A stretch of DNA of 64,000 nucleotides from Toxorhynchites rutilus septentrionalis (taxonomy: Eukaryota; Arthropoda; Insecta; Diptera; Culicidae), in assembly GCF_029784135.1 (NCBI RefSeq), contig NC_073746.1, positions 293,718,089 to 293,782,088 of the forward strand, written 5' to 3'. The notes under the pieces are model-generated. The model was not told the origin of the DNA. It saw only the letters and a program-made list of their open reading frames with translations, and ran no database searches. The first letter of the stretch is position 1, and each line of letters opens with the position of its first letter. Shown here piece after piece: positions 12,050 through 24,000 of the stretch. A program made the translations under genes and the position numbers.

Positions 12050-12470
12050 CCGAATTCTTCAACTAGGTCTTCTACTGGTCGGTGTGGTTCATGAGCCTCC
12101 ATTATTTAAACATGTTTAAACATGGTGATTTTGAAGACCACAAAAACAACATTGTTGGCTTCGTTAGGCACCTTCCTAACCTTGAAGACATGAAATTTGG
12201 CCCGTTTTATTGTCTAATGAGTGGACCAGATGGAAGATCTGACCTTCTTGGCCACGTCCCGAATCTAAAGGTTGTCAATGCGCTTGAAGTAATCCCTCAC
12301 CTTCCTTGCCTTCACGGAGTCGGCCATCTTCGCTTCTCTTTCGGTGCCAGCTCGCCGCTGGGGCGTCTGAGTCTCCGATTTCACCACATGAGACACTGAC
12401 TAATGGTCGATTCCCAACTGCTTAGCGATCCACCTGTGGGACTGGCCTGGATTTTCCATATTTTTTGACG
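12050..12470 (-). pseudogene. Degraded Tc1/mariner-type transposase fragment (N-terminal half)
   Basis: Reading the minus strand gives a broken series: SHRWIAKQLGI, then S-V-S-H-V-V-K, ARKVRDYFKRI, RDVAKKVRSS, and KRAKFHVFKVRKVPNEANN. This order matches the paired helix-turn-helix region and linker of Tc1/mariner (ITm, DD37-type) transposases. Stop codons and frame changes interrupt it, and no catalytic motif remains. The plus-strand frame over the same bases (12082-12399) is a shadow. Confidence 0.5.
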
Positions 12471-13110
12471 GAGCACTTATTGCTTGGAAGGCATCTCGAT
12501 AACCACTTGACAGATTGTGACGCAACTTTGCAAATGCAAACATTCCACTTTAAACTAGTTTTACCCAAAATATTTTTACCCATGCAAAAAAAAGTTATAC
12601 ACAATAGAAAGTGTTGCATTATTTCGAGTACAATATTTAAACAATTTCAAATAATGAAAATAATATTTGTTAAATTTCTATACCATGTAGGAACCTCGGT
12701 TGTAATCTCTAGCAGCAGTATGCATGTTCTATTGTTTCACGGACATGATTTTCTTTATATAGAAATGAGCTTAACATAAGAAAACGCAACGTTGAATAAC
12801 TAGCATGATGATGTGATGTATCTATGAACTACTTTTCTAGCATTGGAGAACATCTTAATCCTTTGAGTACTTTGTCTCTTGCAGAAACCAACTATTTTCC
12901 TTGAACCAACCGACGATTTTTTTTATCAAAAATTTTAATACTAAAGGAAAGTTATAGACCAGACAGCCTTCAGCAATTATTATCAAAAACTATATTTACG
13001 CTTTTCAAATATTTTCATCGAACTTTTCCATCGAATACTGATGCAAAACAACGAGTGTTTGAAGCTAACGAAAGTGATTTTTGGCAATAGTCAATAAAAT
13101 CCACGGAAAA
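12471..13110. other. AT-rich noncoding stretch
   Basis: There are only short chance frames with many stops on both strands. I recognise no repeat or gene here. Confidence 0.4.
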
Positions 13111-13114
13111 CTAC

Positions 13115-13440
13115 ATCCAAACTAGCGTTGGTAGAAAAGATATCATCTTTGGTAGAAAAAAAATGCTTTTTTATTTGTCTTAAATAAAAGCACATTTTTT
13201 AAGAGTATTGAAGTGTTTGTATGTATGGAACAGATCTCTCATTCTCTCAGACTGAACGTCAGCTTGGAATTGTACCGAAAATATAAATTAAGAACTATGC
13301 CAAGCAGGGATTGAACCAAGGACGACTGGGTTGTAAAAAACACACTACGCTCTCCATATAACCATGCTCACCACATAACCACTGGTATTGTTATACTAAT
13401 GCACAAGAATATTGCACCACATTATAAAATGAAATTGGAT
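13115..13440 (+). repeat. Dispersed repeat, left part (related to 61685-61950)
   Basis: The order of blocks is shared with 61685-61950: AACTAGCGTTG, AATGCTTTTT, AAATAAAAGCAC, TCTCAGACTGAAC, CAGCTTGG.ATTGTACC and GGGATTGAACCAAGG. The last block, read on the minus strand, contains a B-box-like GGTTCAATCCC, so a tRNA-derived part is possible. The partner of the downstream half lies at 14540-14820, and about 1.1 kb has been inserted between the two halves. Confidence 0.55.
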
Positions 13441-13959
13441 CTTGAAATTTGATGGGACTGAGCCTAGGGGCACGGACAGGATATAGACATAGGATTGTGA
13501 TTGTGTGTAGTAATTATTTTTTAAATTGAGTTTTTCATTGTTCAAAATCTGTATTTTTTTCTCTTTTGATACATGGAAAAGCCGTTTCCTGTATGTACTT
13601 GTATCCTTTAAACGAGTTAGATGATATAACGTGGTAGAATTCGGTACCGCATCCTGTTCAAGAATGTACACAAAAATACCATTAAAGCAATTCAATCATG
13701 CAGAAGAAGACAAAGAGTCATCATGTATCATTTTTACACGCAAGTCTGAAAAGTTAAGACCTACATAAATATAAGCCTGAGTCAAATCAATCTATGACTA
13801 CAAACATATATTATGGGTAAAAATAGCATTATCTCCTTCGTTACCACGTTGTCCGGAACATTGTTTGTAATAACTTTATAACCCTGTAAGATTGCGACTA
13901 CTCAAGCTATCATAATCTGATTTACGTGGGTATACCCTTTCGATCTTCTAAATCAGCAC

Positions 13960-14170
13960 CCATTTAAATTCATTTATTGCATTTTCACATAACCAAACAA
14001 CATACTCGATATTATGACATCCTGGACCACAATTGCACAAATTGTTAGTAGTGAGACCTACACGATAAAAACATGAATTGAGCACAAATTGATTGGACAA
14101 CACACAATATAATATAAAATTTATGCCTATTATCGGTAAATGGAGAATAATTCATTTTACGCATCAACTC
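13960..14170 (-). pseudogene. Short remnant of a LINE ORF2 C-terminus
   Basis: On the minus strand the translation includes NLCNCGPGCHNIEYVVWLCENA. This parallels the C-terminal motif of the I-clade ORF2 at about 6460-6540 (CACGQGYHDIEHVVWSC). Nucleotide matches continue into the region that follows it in the intact element. It is a scrap of a related but diverged LINE, buried between the two halves of a dispersed repeat. Confidence 0.6.
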
Positions 14171-14539
14171 ACATTATGAGCTAACGCCCGAATTTAGGCA
14201 AAAAGATTGCTCGTTGCGTCGGGGAGGAAGCGAGTGGATAGTGCAATCGAAAGAAAACATACCCAATTAAATCGTCAAATTGTTAACTTTTTTTTAGTAT
14301 ATTCACTGTTCATGTTTCAAGCAAAAAAAAATCTGGATAAATTTTCTGTCTAATGATATATAACACAACATATGTCACGATAACCATTTTGAGTAATATG
14401 CGTTTGAAAACTCTTAATAAATCGTTACATTTTTCGTAGAGTGACCCCCCTATATAGAAATCAAAGACATAGTCCTATGTCAAAAGCATACACGGGAAGC
14501 ATTTTCTGAGAGTAAAACGGAGAGCAGAAACAACGTGAA

Positions 14540-14820
14540 CGTTTAGCCTTTTCGCGACGGGTGCCGTGTATGTGGCAAAGTATGGTACAGGTGCCCCGTG
14601 GCGAAAGGGTTAATGCGTGCCAATGTGCAAAGACTCTCTTATTTTGTTCACCTATATTGCTCTTATATCGCTGTCACATATACATTATACACGAACTCGA
14701 CTCTTGCTTGAGTAAAGGCTGTGCCAGTATGGATGAATATCACATTTTATGATACTTTTAAGCTTATTTAAAGTGATTTATGAGGATGTCAAAAAATGTG
14801 CTCAAAATTATTTTTGCCTG
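14540..14820 (+). repeat. Dispersed repeat, right part (related to 62010-62210)
   Basis: Shared blocks with 62010-62210 in the same order are TATGGCAAAG, TATTGCT.TTAT, CCAGTATGG, ATCACATTTT and GCTCAAAATTA. Together with 13115-13440 it forms one element interrupted by later insertions. Confidence 0.5.
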
Positions 14821-14829
14821 TATTATTGA

Positions 14830-15355
14830 ATAGATTTGTCCGTTTCTGATTAAAGTTAATTTCATGTTGTAACTTTTTGAAAATGAAATGAATTTTGGCT
14901 TCTTCCAGCAGTATCACATGACTCAACAGTCATTCGGGCGTTTAGTTGCTATCTCACTCTACGACTCGACTATCTCATTTCATTCTTCCCTGTCAAATGG
15001 ACTTCATTGCACATTGAAATGACTCTCCCCAAAATTAATTCTTTTTTTTGTATCGTACACGAAAATTACTCATAAAATAGCGTGTAGTGTTGTGTTCAGA
15101 AACTCTGACAAATTTGTGAATTTTGTCGATATAAACCCATTTATCTGTATATTTTCTCAAAAATTGAACTCGGAGACAAAGTGAACTAAACCTTTGTTCA
15201 GAATCCTGCACGCTATTTACTAATACTAACGCGAGGACCTTTAGAGTAAACAATGAAGGCCTCCTTTAATGGTGTAACTACTTTTTTGTATCAGTAATCA
15301 AGTTTTCGTTTCACATTATATGAACGCTAGAATAATAATTGTGTACACGGGTAAG
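14830..15355. other. Noncoding AT-rich stretch
   Basis: There is no open frame of interest and no recognised repeat. Confidence 0.35.
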
Positions 15356-15359
15356 AAGA

Positions 15360-15600
15360 TTCATGTCAGGGGAAGCAGTAGTGTGGATTGAAGTCAGGTT
15401 GAATGAGGAAGTAGATTTGTATTCATCCGTCACGTTAATGAGAATAACCATTTGCTAGAATAATTCTTCAGTCATCCTCGCTCTTACACGTTCGTCAATT
15501 CATTTCTAGTGAATTCAAGTCATGTTGACGGTGAATACCGAAGTAGTACTAGTCGAAGCGAAGCAACTGAGAGGAGAGTCAATTTTCATTTTTCATCTTC
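15360..15600 (+). repeat. Dispersed repeat shared with 28720-28945
   Basis: Two same-strand copies about 13 kb apart share GTGGATTGAAGTCAG, TTGAATGA.GAAG, GTATTCAT, AGAATAACCA, CAGTCATCCTCGCT, TAGTCGAAGCGAAGC and TCATTTTTCA, in that order. No coding capacity is seen and the ends are not resolved. Confidence 0.6.
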
Positions 15601-15855
15601 GAAGATTTCGGGCTCTGATACGTACTCAAATTACAGTGATGCTTCTGAATCCGGACGCTTTCTAATCCGGATACTTTTTCTTTCCAAACCATATGAATAA
15701 GAATATCAAATGAAAGATCTTGACTAGTAGAATACAACTATGGATGAGAAATGTAAATCCAAGATTGCGGCCGATACAAAATGGTGGATTACATATTTTC
15801 TCAGAACCCCATCAATATGAGTATCAAATGAAAGGGCTTGATTAGTAGAATACAA

Positions 15856-16115
15856 TTGAGGGGCGCAGAATGCAAGGGGTGTAAGTGACTTGATCGATTT
15901 CTCTTCATCAACTTTTTATTTAGTTAATAACTCAACTGCAAAAAACTTTCCAATTTAAATTTGCTATGGAATCCGATAGATGAGGTTCCGACCTATTTTC
16001 CACATTGGTAAATACAGCTGGGAATGTATTTGCAGCTAAGTTATGACACAAAGAAAGAGTCGATGTAGAGAAATCGATCAAATCACTTACACCCCTTTCA
16101 TTCTAGGCCCCTCAA
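15856..16115. mobile_element. MITE, copy 1 of a three-copy family (about 260 bp)
   Basis: The terminal inverted repeats start TTGAGGGGC and continue through GGGGTGTAAGTGACTTGATC and GATTTCTCT. The far end reads AGAGAAATCGATC...CTTACACCCCTTTCATT...GCCCCTCAA. The interior is noncoding, with AGCTGGGAATG and CAGCTAAGTTATGAC shared by all copies. Related copies are at 35646-35886 and 36289-36583. The TIR is about 45 bp and the parent transposon is not known. Confidence 0.8.
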
Positions 16116-16119
16116 TTAT

Positions 16120-17915
16120 TGATGAAAAATTTAAATCCAAGATGGCCAATTCAAGATCAAGACACGATGAAACAAATTTCAAATTTTGAACAAATGTGAC
16201 ATGATTTCGTGAAATTCTGTGATTGATAACTTAGATGAAGGCCTTCGAATTCTATAGGAACGTTAATTTTTCATGCTATGATATGTCGATATTTTTTAGT
16301 AGTAGAAGTTATATTCGTAAGCGCTTAAGCGTCCAGATGCATTACTATGCATTACTATATTACTTTTTCAATTCAATGTGTAGGTGAGGCGTTAGAGGTG
16401 GTGAAAATAATGTAGTGATTTTTTTTCTTTAATTTAGTCAATGAGATATTCTGGTACATCATAACATGAAACCCTGTCCGTGATGTTGGAGCTCCGTCTC
16501 GAACATACTCAAAATTGATGAAGACAAGTCTCTTTTCCAGCAGCCAAACAAAGCGAATCAACCCCACCATAATCATCGTCCTCATCGTCATCCTCACCGA
16601 CCCCCCCTCGTTTTAACATAACGTGATTTTATGTGTGCTCGGTACACACGTTCCGAAACCAACACCCTCGCATTCTTTTATTCATTTCCCACATCCAAAC
16701 TGTTGCTATTTATTGTGAAAAGTGAACAACGAGACGACAAAGAAAAAGCACTGAAAAATAAACGAAACAACGATATTGGAAGTCGGAAAAAAAGGACAAC
16801 TCTTCGAGAATTGGGTTCTCCGGTTCGAAAAAGGAAGCCACTGGGTTGCGAACGGAAAGCGTGATTTGATTGGAGAAAAGTAGAAAACAACAGTCCCAAC
16901 CATTACCCCAGTTCCAGGACCTTTGAGCGTGCTTTTTTTGTGATTACGAAACTGTTTGAGTAAATTGTATTGATGCTTTCAAGGAAAATGCTTTCACCTT
17001 CGAGGATGGAATGGTCGTGCTTCTGAGGAACACGCCTCGTCTTGATTTTACTCGGTGACAACATAATGATTTACAGGAAATCTCCCCCGAGATGTTGATA
17101 GTCGGAGAAAATTGAAGAGCAACACTGTTTTTTACGACAGTATATCTGTATCGACTTGAATTCCGAAAATGTACAGCAATCTTCAATTAAATGTGGTATA
17201 AATTGTTTGGAGAATTATCAAGTAGTATCGCAAATTTACATCACGATGAGACGCTGTCAAAATGAACCAAAATGGAGGGGGCCTCGATGGAAATCTGCAT
17301 CTGCCAGAGACAGAATGTTAAGCAGATGTGCGCCTTCCGTCGTCTTATTCCCTTCTCTCAATTAATTTCATCCTTCACCGATGGGCTTTGATCTTGGCAA
17401 GCAAAAATAAAAACCATAACGCTATAAGACGCTTTGCTTTTCTTTTCTCTTCGTGGCCACACAGCGCCGCTGATAAGATGAAAAGTTTCGGGGGAGCATT
17501 ATCATTTACCATCGGGGCTCATTGTCGGAAGGATCGTATTGTCGCCGGTATTTAGTATTCGCAGTTTGTACAGCTTTTTATTGTCATCGAGCAATTGCCA
17601 AACTCAAACTAATTATTTCGTTGCCTCCGAGTTGTGATATTGAAAAACGCCGTCAAATCCCCCCACAAGCCACTGAAGATTGATTTCATTGTTATGCTAA
17701 TGTACGAAGTGATGATAATCATTATGAAATTTACTGCTACTGAATTCTACACAATGACAACATTGAAATTCAGCTACAACGATAGGTGATGCGGAGATGA
17801 ATGTGTGTTCGGGTTGTGTCTTTTTGGATTTTTGTTGCTTTGTTTTTTAGTTTGTTTCCTTTTTTTTTTGGGTTTTGTATGCTGTTTTGTTTATGAAAGC
17901 TTATAGCACTAATCA
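16120..17915. other. Noncoding; downstream intronic or intergenic sequence
   Basis: No exon or repeat could be assigned. Plus-strand frames at 16631-16864 and 17156-17555 lack recognisable domains. If the host gene continues on the minus strand, its next exon could lie here or beyond the window, but I could not see one with matching splice phase. Confidence 0.35.
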
Positions 17916-17918
17916 TAC

Positions 17919-18022
17919 CTGTTTGAGTACTAGAATCAAAAAACGTACTAGTTGTTTCCACTGTCATTGTACTGACGGTGCCATCGATGATCTGGGCGCA
18001 TGAGTCCCGGCGGCCGCGATAT
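17919..18022 (-). CDS. Host gene exon H (FFDSSTQT)
   Basis: The 104-bp exon lies between CTCCAG and GTATGA. It completes the arginine codon split after exon G and encodes RGRRDSCAQIIDG and TMTVETTSTFFDSSTQT. The R-R-D-S style matches the upstream exons, which supports joining it across the 11.9-kb intron. Confidence 0.66.
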
Positions 18023-21000
18023 CTGGAGAGTAGAATTTAATAATGATAAAAACTTGGGAATGTGAATTTGTAAATTTCTACTTTAAAACATATGTTGTGC
18101 TGTTCTAGTGACCCCGAGGAGAGTTATATCTTTACAATAAATTATTATCTTCCACTTTTCCGATTATTTACGAATGAAATGGTACACATTTCGAAAATAC
18201 TATTAAGTGAAATGCGGGTCAAATGAACAGCGGTGGTAAAATGAACCGGCGCTCAAATTTCGATAATTTAACTAAAAATAGGCTGACCAAACGTACCGCT
18301 TTTGAACCGTATTTTCAGTATGTAGAAAAAAATTCTTTACATTACAATATATTGCTTTCGAATGAACATCTCCAGTATACAATCGAGTGTTAGACAGTTG
18401 ATATTGAAAGCTTTACTGTGAAGGTTTATAAATACTTCAATATCTACGGATGTGGCTCTTATTTCCGTTATAAGAATGATGATTGAAAGATGAAGATTGT
18501 ACTATGCAATTTATTGAGAACCCATGACTCAAATTAACTTATACTTTTTATCAGAGATCAATTAGTGACCTTTCAAAGATTTATTGGCCTTTTTATAAGA
18601 GGTGATGCATAGCTACTGAAGTTGGTAATTTTGATGATTTTATTAAAATTCTTCATTATGAAAGGGAAGAAGTATTTTAGACTAGTGAGGTGGGAAGTGT
18701 CCTCAATATTCCAGTTGATTCGGGTGAAGTGTAGGAGGCTAAATTTCATAAAACATTGGAAACATTGGAAGACATTGAGAAATGGAAGACTAATCTAGGA
18801 GAAGCACAACAGTCTAAATGGATTGTACAAAAGCCCATTCCCCAGTTTCAAAGAAGCATTAGTATAAAACTCCCTGTTTAAAAAGATGAAAACATATGGT
18901 TTGATGAGGGAACAATGATTGAAGGAATTATAATCAATAAGATAAAAAGATGAAACAAAAAATCTGTGGCAGTTGCGGATCGTTATGTGCAAATGCAAAA
19001 CAAATTTCTATAGCGAAAGGAAACTTACAGATCGTATTTAATGTCAGTTTAGTGTCAGTTGAAGGTTTTTTTTTCTACGATGAAGGATATGTCGAACAGT
19101 ACGAAAAAGTTCTATGATTGCCAAATAGAACTTTGATCTGGAATATGGCAAATTTTATGACAAAATTTCTATAAATCATTATCTCCTTCACAAAGTCTCT
19201 GCTTAATCTCAATAGTCCTTTATTGTAGGGAACAGATCAAGTATATCTAAGAATGTTTGATTGTTTGGATTTGTTTTAAGGGCCGTATCTTTAGTTACGT
19301 GTGCGCCTCAGAGTCTTTGTGTGAAAGCAGCTTCTAAATGTGGGCAAAACATCGATGAGATGGTTATTCAGTACCTCATAAGGGACACAAAGAAGTGGGT
19401 ATGATTATTGGTACGATTGTTAATTGTTTCTTGTTTTCATAAAAAGAAATATTATGTTATCAGAAAAATAAATGAATATTGTTTGTCCAATAAAACACAT
19501 TGAAAACATTATGTCTTTTTTGTTTTTGCTTGTGTGTCCCGCTTTTAATCCTGAATTATTTGGTCACCCTAGCTAAAACTCAATTGATACTTCTTAATTA
19601 TCCAGTTCTTAGAACATATGAAGCTATTTGTTGCCGCGAGTCCCAGAATTGCTGGGCACCCTGACGACTACTAGAAACTGTATGGCCTGCCAAAGAGTAG
19701 ATCGATTTGGTTGACAGGAAAGTTGAAGGTAGAAGATATCAGGAATTAAAGAAGGAGAAAAAGGTGGTCAAAAGTAAACATAAACAAAAAAAAAATCATA
19801 AAGAGAAGAGAAAAGGATTGTGCACTATTGTGAGCTTTGAAATTAAAAATAATATACTGATAGTCGAAGTTAGGAAATTTAATCTATATTGGATTGAAAG
19901 GTTTGGAATAATTGGAATACTAAATTTATATTGTCAAAGTAAGATTCAAAACGTACTTATATTTATACAAACTAACCTGAAATGCAATTTATAGGTACAA
20001 ACTAATTCGCCACAGTTATAGCAATTTGCAAACTCCAACTGAATATTTTGTATCAATTGTAAGTAGAATTCAAAAGAAATGAAACCATGCTGAACAAGTA
20101 TTTTCGATTACAGCGCAGATTGTAATTTCTTGTGTTACCGTGAAAAGAGAAGATAAAATTGCAGCCTACACTGAATTGTAAGATGGTAGAAATGTATATA
20201 GATTATATGTAACTAATTAAATAAACATTTTAGTATTAGCAATCGCTTAAAGAAAGTGTTCGCTTTTTTCGATAACACACACTGTTATCCATGAATCTGT
20301 CAACTGTTGAAAATAATAGATAAAACAGAAATTTTTCTCACGGTAGCCACTCTGACATAGTATTTCGCGTATCATATTACACTGTCAAAAAAGTCCTGCG
20401 GTATTTTTTTTGAATTTTCATATGTTCATAAAATTAGTTACAACCATCTGTTTTAAGTCAAATATGCGCCGCTTTGTTCGATATCTTATTCCCAACGAAA
20501 TGCCAACTTCATAATACCCCTGTTATAGAAGCTTGCTTCCTTATTGGCAAAAAACTCGGATAGCCAATTTTCACAGGCCTCTTTCGTGGCTAACTTCTGA
20601 CTACCTAGCTCGTTCGCCATGGACGAAAACAGGTGGTAGTCACTTGGTGCAAGGTCCGGAATATACGGCGGATGCAAAAGAACCTTCCATTCGAGCTCCC
20701 GGAGCTTCTGGCGCGTCACCAAAGAAGTGTGTGGCCTGGCGTTGTCCTGATGGAAGACAATGCGGCCTCTGTTTATCAAAGATGGCCTCTTCTTCATGAG
20801 TGCTACCTTCAAGCGGTTCAGTTGTTGGCAGTATAGGTCCGAATTGAGCGTTTGGCCATAGGGAAGCAGCTCATAATAAATTATTCCTTGACAATCCCAC
20901 CAAACACACAGCAGAACCTTCCTGGCCGTTAATGAGGGCTTGGCCACCGTCTGAACCGCTTCAGCGGGCTTCGATCACGGCCGTTTGCGCTTCACGTTGT

Positions 21001-24000
21001 CGTAAGTGACCCACTTTTCATCGCCAGTCACCATCCGCTTCAGAAACGGGTCGATTTTGTTGCGATTCAGCAGCGATTCACATGCGTCGATACGTTCAAA
21101 GATGTTTTTTGCGTCAACGTGTGTGGCACCCATACTTCGAGCTTCTTTGTGAATCCAAGCTTCTTCAAATGGTTAATAACGGTTTGATGACTTATCCCCA
21201 GCTCTTGGCCTCTTGGCTGCTACTATGCCGGTCTTTCTCGGCTAATTCAGCGATTTTGTCGCAATTTTCGACGACAGGCTTTCCGGAGCGTGGCGCATCT
21301 TCGACGACCTCTACACCAGAACGAAAACGTTGAAACCATCGTTGTGCGGTGGAAATGGATACTGTATCGGGTCCATAAACTGCACAAATTTTATTGGCAG
21401 CTTGAGATGCATTTTTGCCTTTGTCATAGTAGTACTGTAAAATATGTCGGATTTTCTCTTTATTTTGCTCCATATTTGCGACACTATAACTCACGAACGA
21501 CATAACCAAACAAAACACTGTCAAGGACTATATTATAGCGCGCAAAAATACCTTTCCAACAAGCTATAGTATGACTTGATACAATGAATACAACTAGAAC
21601 TACGCGCTTACAACGACACCTCGCGGAAATACCGCAGGACTTTTTTGACAGCCTAATATTAAAGGAATTTCCCGTGAAATTTATTTTATGCGACCTGATA
21701 TCTTCGACAAATCATCAGTTACAAAACCGATATTTTGTTTGATTCTAGAGATTAATTCGCATTCGAAATTACTTTGTTGTTTGGGGGCAAAACGAGCCAC
21801 CACTGGATAACGACTTACAATGTTGTGTTTTCTAGAGCTGAAATACCTTATCAAATGTGTCTTTTCAAGGGGTTCCTTTTGTGGCTGTAACCCTGGGAAG
21901 ATATGCCACCCCAACCAAAACCTAAACCATATGTGAAGCGTTATGTGTTTCTTACAACGTTTTTGTACGTATGAGAAAATTCCAATTACTATTCTAGGTG
22001 ATGAGGCCCAGATTATTTCATACCCTCTCAATAACGATTCAAACAAATTTGCACAAAACGGTTTGATATCTTGAACAACAACTAGTTATGCTATAATCAG
22101 TGGCGTCGAGTGAAGCTTTCGCATCCGGGACGGAAGAGTTGATTTGCACCCCCAGGATGGATGAGTCGGTGTCGCATCCAGGGCGGAAGAGTCGATTTGC
22201 AAACCCACAAACCTGTACGACTACACATCGGACCTCAATAATTCATTCCGTGTTGTATTGTATACTCGAACACTTCACAATAGGGAGTCTTCGTAGCCAC
22301 ATTGGTTGCGCGTTCGCTTAGTAAGCGATTGATCGTGAGTTCAAAACTCAGCGCCCTCATTGACCATATATGTGTTGTTACAGAATAGCTGCGTCCACGC
22401 AACAATTCATCATCGATGGAGATCGATCTACGGTCGAAATGAGATCGATTCATTCATACAACTGCTCTGCTCTGCAAGAACATCGGGCTGTTGTTCTATT
22501 AATAACACAACAATGATCATATCAACTGTCTCGGCTCTTACGCCTAAATGGCTACTGTGTAATGTACCATATGAAATGGTATAGAAGGAACACTCTTATG
22601 CCCAAAACTGGCGACTGTGTAATGTGCTATTTATAGATACGACTAAATATGTAACATGTACACGATAAAAATCCGGCTCTGTTACAGCTAAAATGCTAAT
22701 GAGCCTAAATAAATAAATAAATGGGATAAAAAAAGGGTTTCGACCTGATGTGGGATTGTTGCAAGTGTTAAATCTCGCCCCAAACTGCTTTCTCTGGCAA
22801 GGAATTAAGTATTGCACCCGCCGCTGTAGAAAGTCTAGTAAATCCTCTCAATATGTGTGAGATACTGGATCAGAGCAAGCTTTGGTTATGCGGATTATGA
22901 GGAGCTCGTTATCGTCGGCGAGATTCACTACCTGGTCCAGTGTTTTGTTCATCTTGTTCATTCTGTTCTGTCTGCAGTTCTCCCGAAGCTGCCTTAGTCA
23001 TCTTCGGTCAATTTAATAAGGTCTGAATCTGTCATTTCTTGAGCTGCTGTTATATTTTTGAAACATGTTCGGAATCGATAAACCATTATCCGACCAAATT
23101 GCGAGAGCCTGTTTCAAACTTCTAACGTGATCCAGAAGGAATCATTTTAGTTCGTAATAATCATCACTGAACACTTTTCTTTCTCTATCAATATTGTCAT
23201 CTGACACCCCGTAATCATCGTGTGCTGTTATATCTACCGTGGGTAACAGAACCATTCCCGAAGGTCGTCCAGATACGACAGTTGAACTTCCAGCTGAAAA
23301 ATGCTGGTGCCTCTGCGAAAAATATGAGAAATATGAACTGTCTATCACTGAATGATCATTAAAGGGCAGCCTAGCTTTCAACAGCCTAAGAGACTAGGGC
23401 CTCCAAGTAGTGGACACTGTGACGACATGCATAACGTCTCAAATAACAACAACGGAAAGGAATGACGGTGTAGAAGCCTTAGGTAGAATTCGGCTACATA
23501 GATACTGTTCGAATTAACTGATGAACTAGCCTTATTTAAATTGTATCAGGAAACAGGCACTTGTCCTGTTTAATACTCCAAATCGTCGGATGAGAAAAGA
23601 AGGGAAAGAATCAGTATGTTAGCGAATTCTCCAGGTTTCAGAGGATAAGGCTCACCTGGAGAATTAAATAGTAGAGCCGGAATACACTAAAATTTCTTTC
23701 CAAATGGTGTGTTCTCAGCTCAATCCTAAAACAAATAGACCGACTTTAATTTATTTCGAATTCAATACCAATTGAGCGAATGATATGCTAGATAAATAAA
23801 CAGGGGAAGGTTAGTCCTAATCCGACCGGGGGTCTCGAGGCAACCTTAAAGTTCATTATTTCCACCCATGTCATTTCCGGCTAATTGGGAATAGATTCGC
23901 AGCAAAAAATAGAGAATCGGTTCAGGACCACCATTCTTGAAAGTGTCGAAAAAGATGACTTCCGATTTGGCCTCTGTTTTCCCCATTTTAACACTCATGA

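Noticed and set aside
12082..12399. Plus-strand protein-coding gene.
   Set aside because: The opposite strand carries Tc1/mariner transposase similarity, so the plus frame is a shadow.
16631..16903. Lysine/arginine-rich frame (+) and phenylalanine-rich frame (-).
   Set aside because: Complementary composition of one sequence read both ways; no motif.
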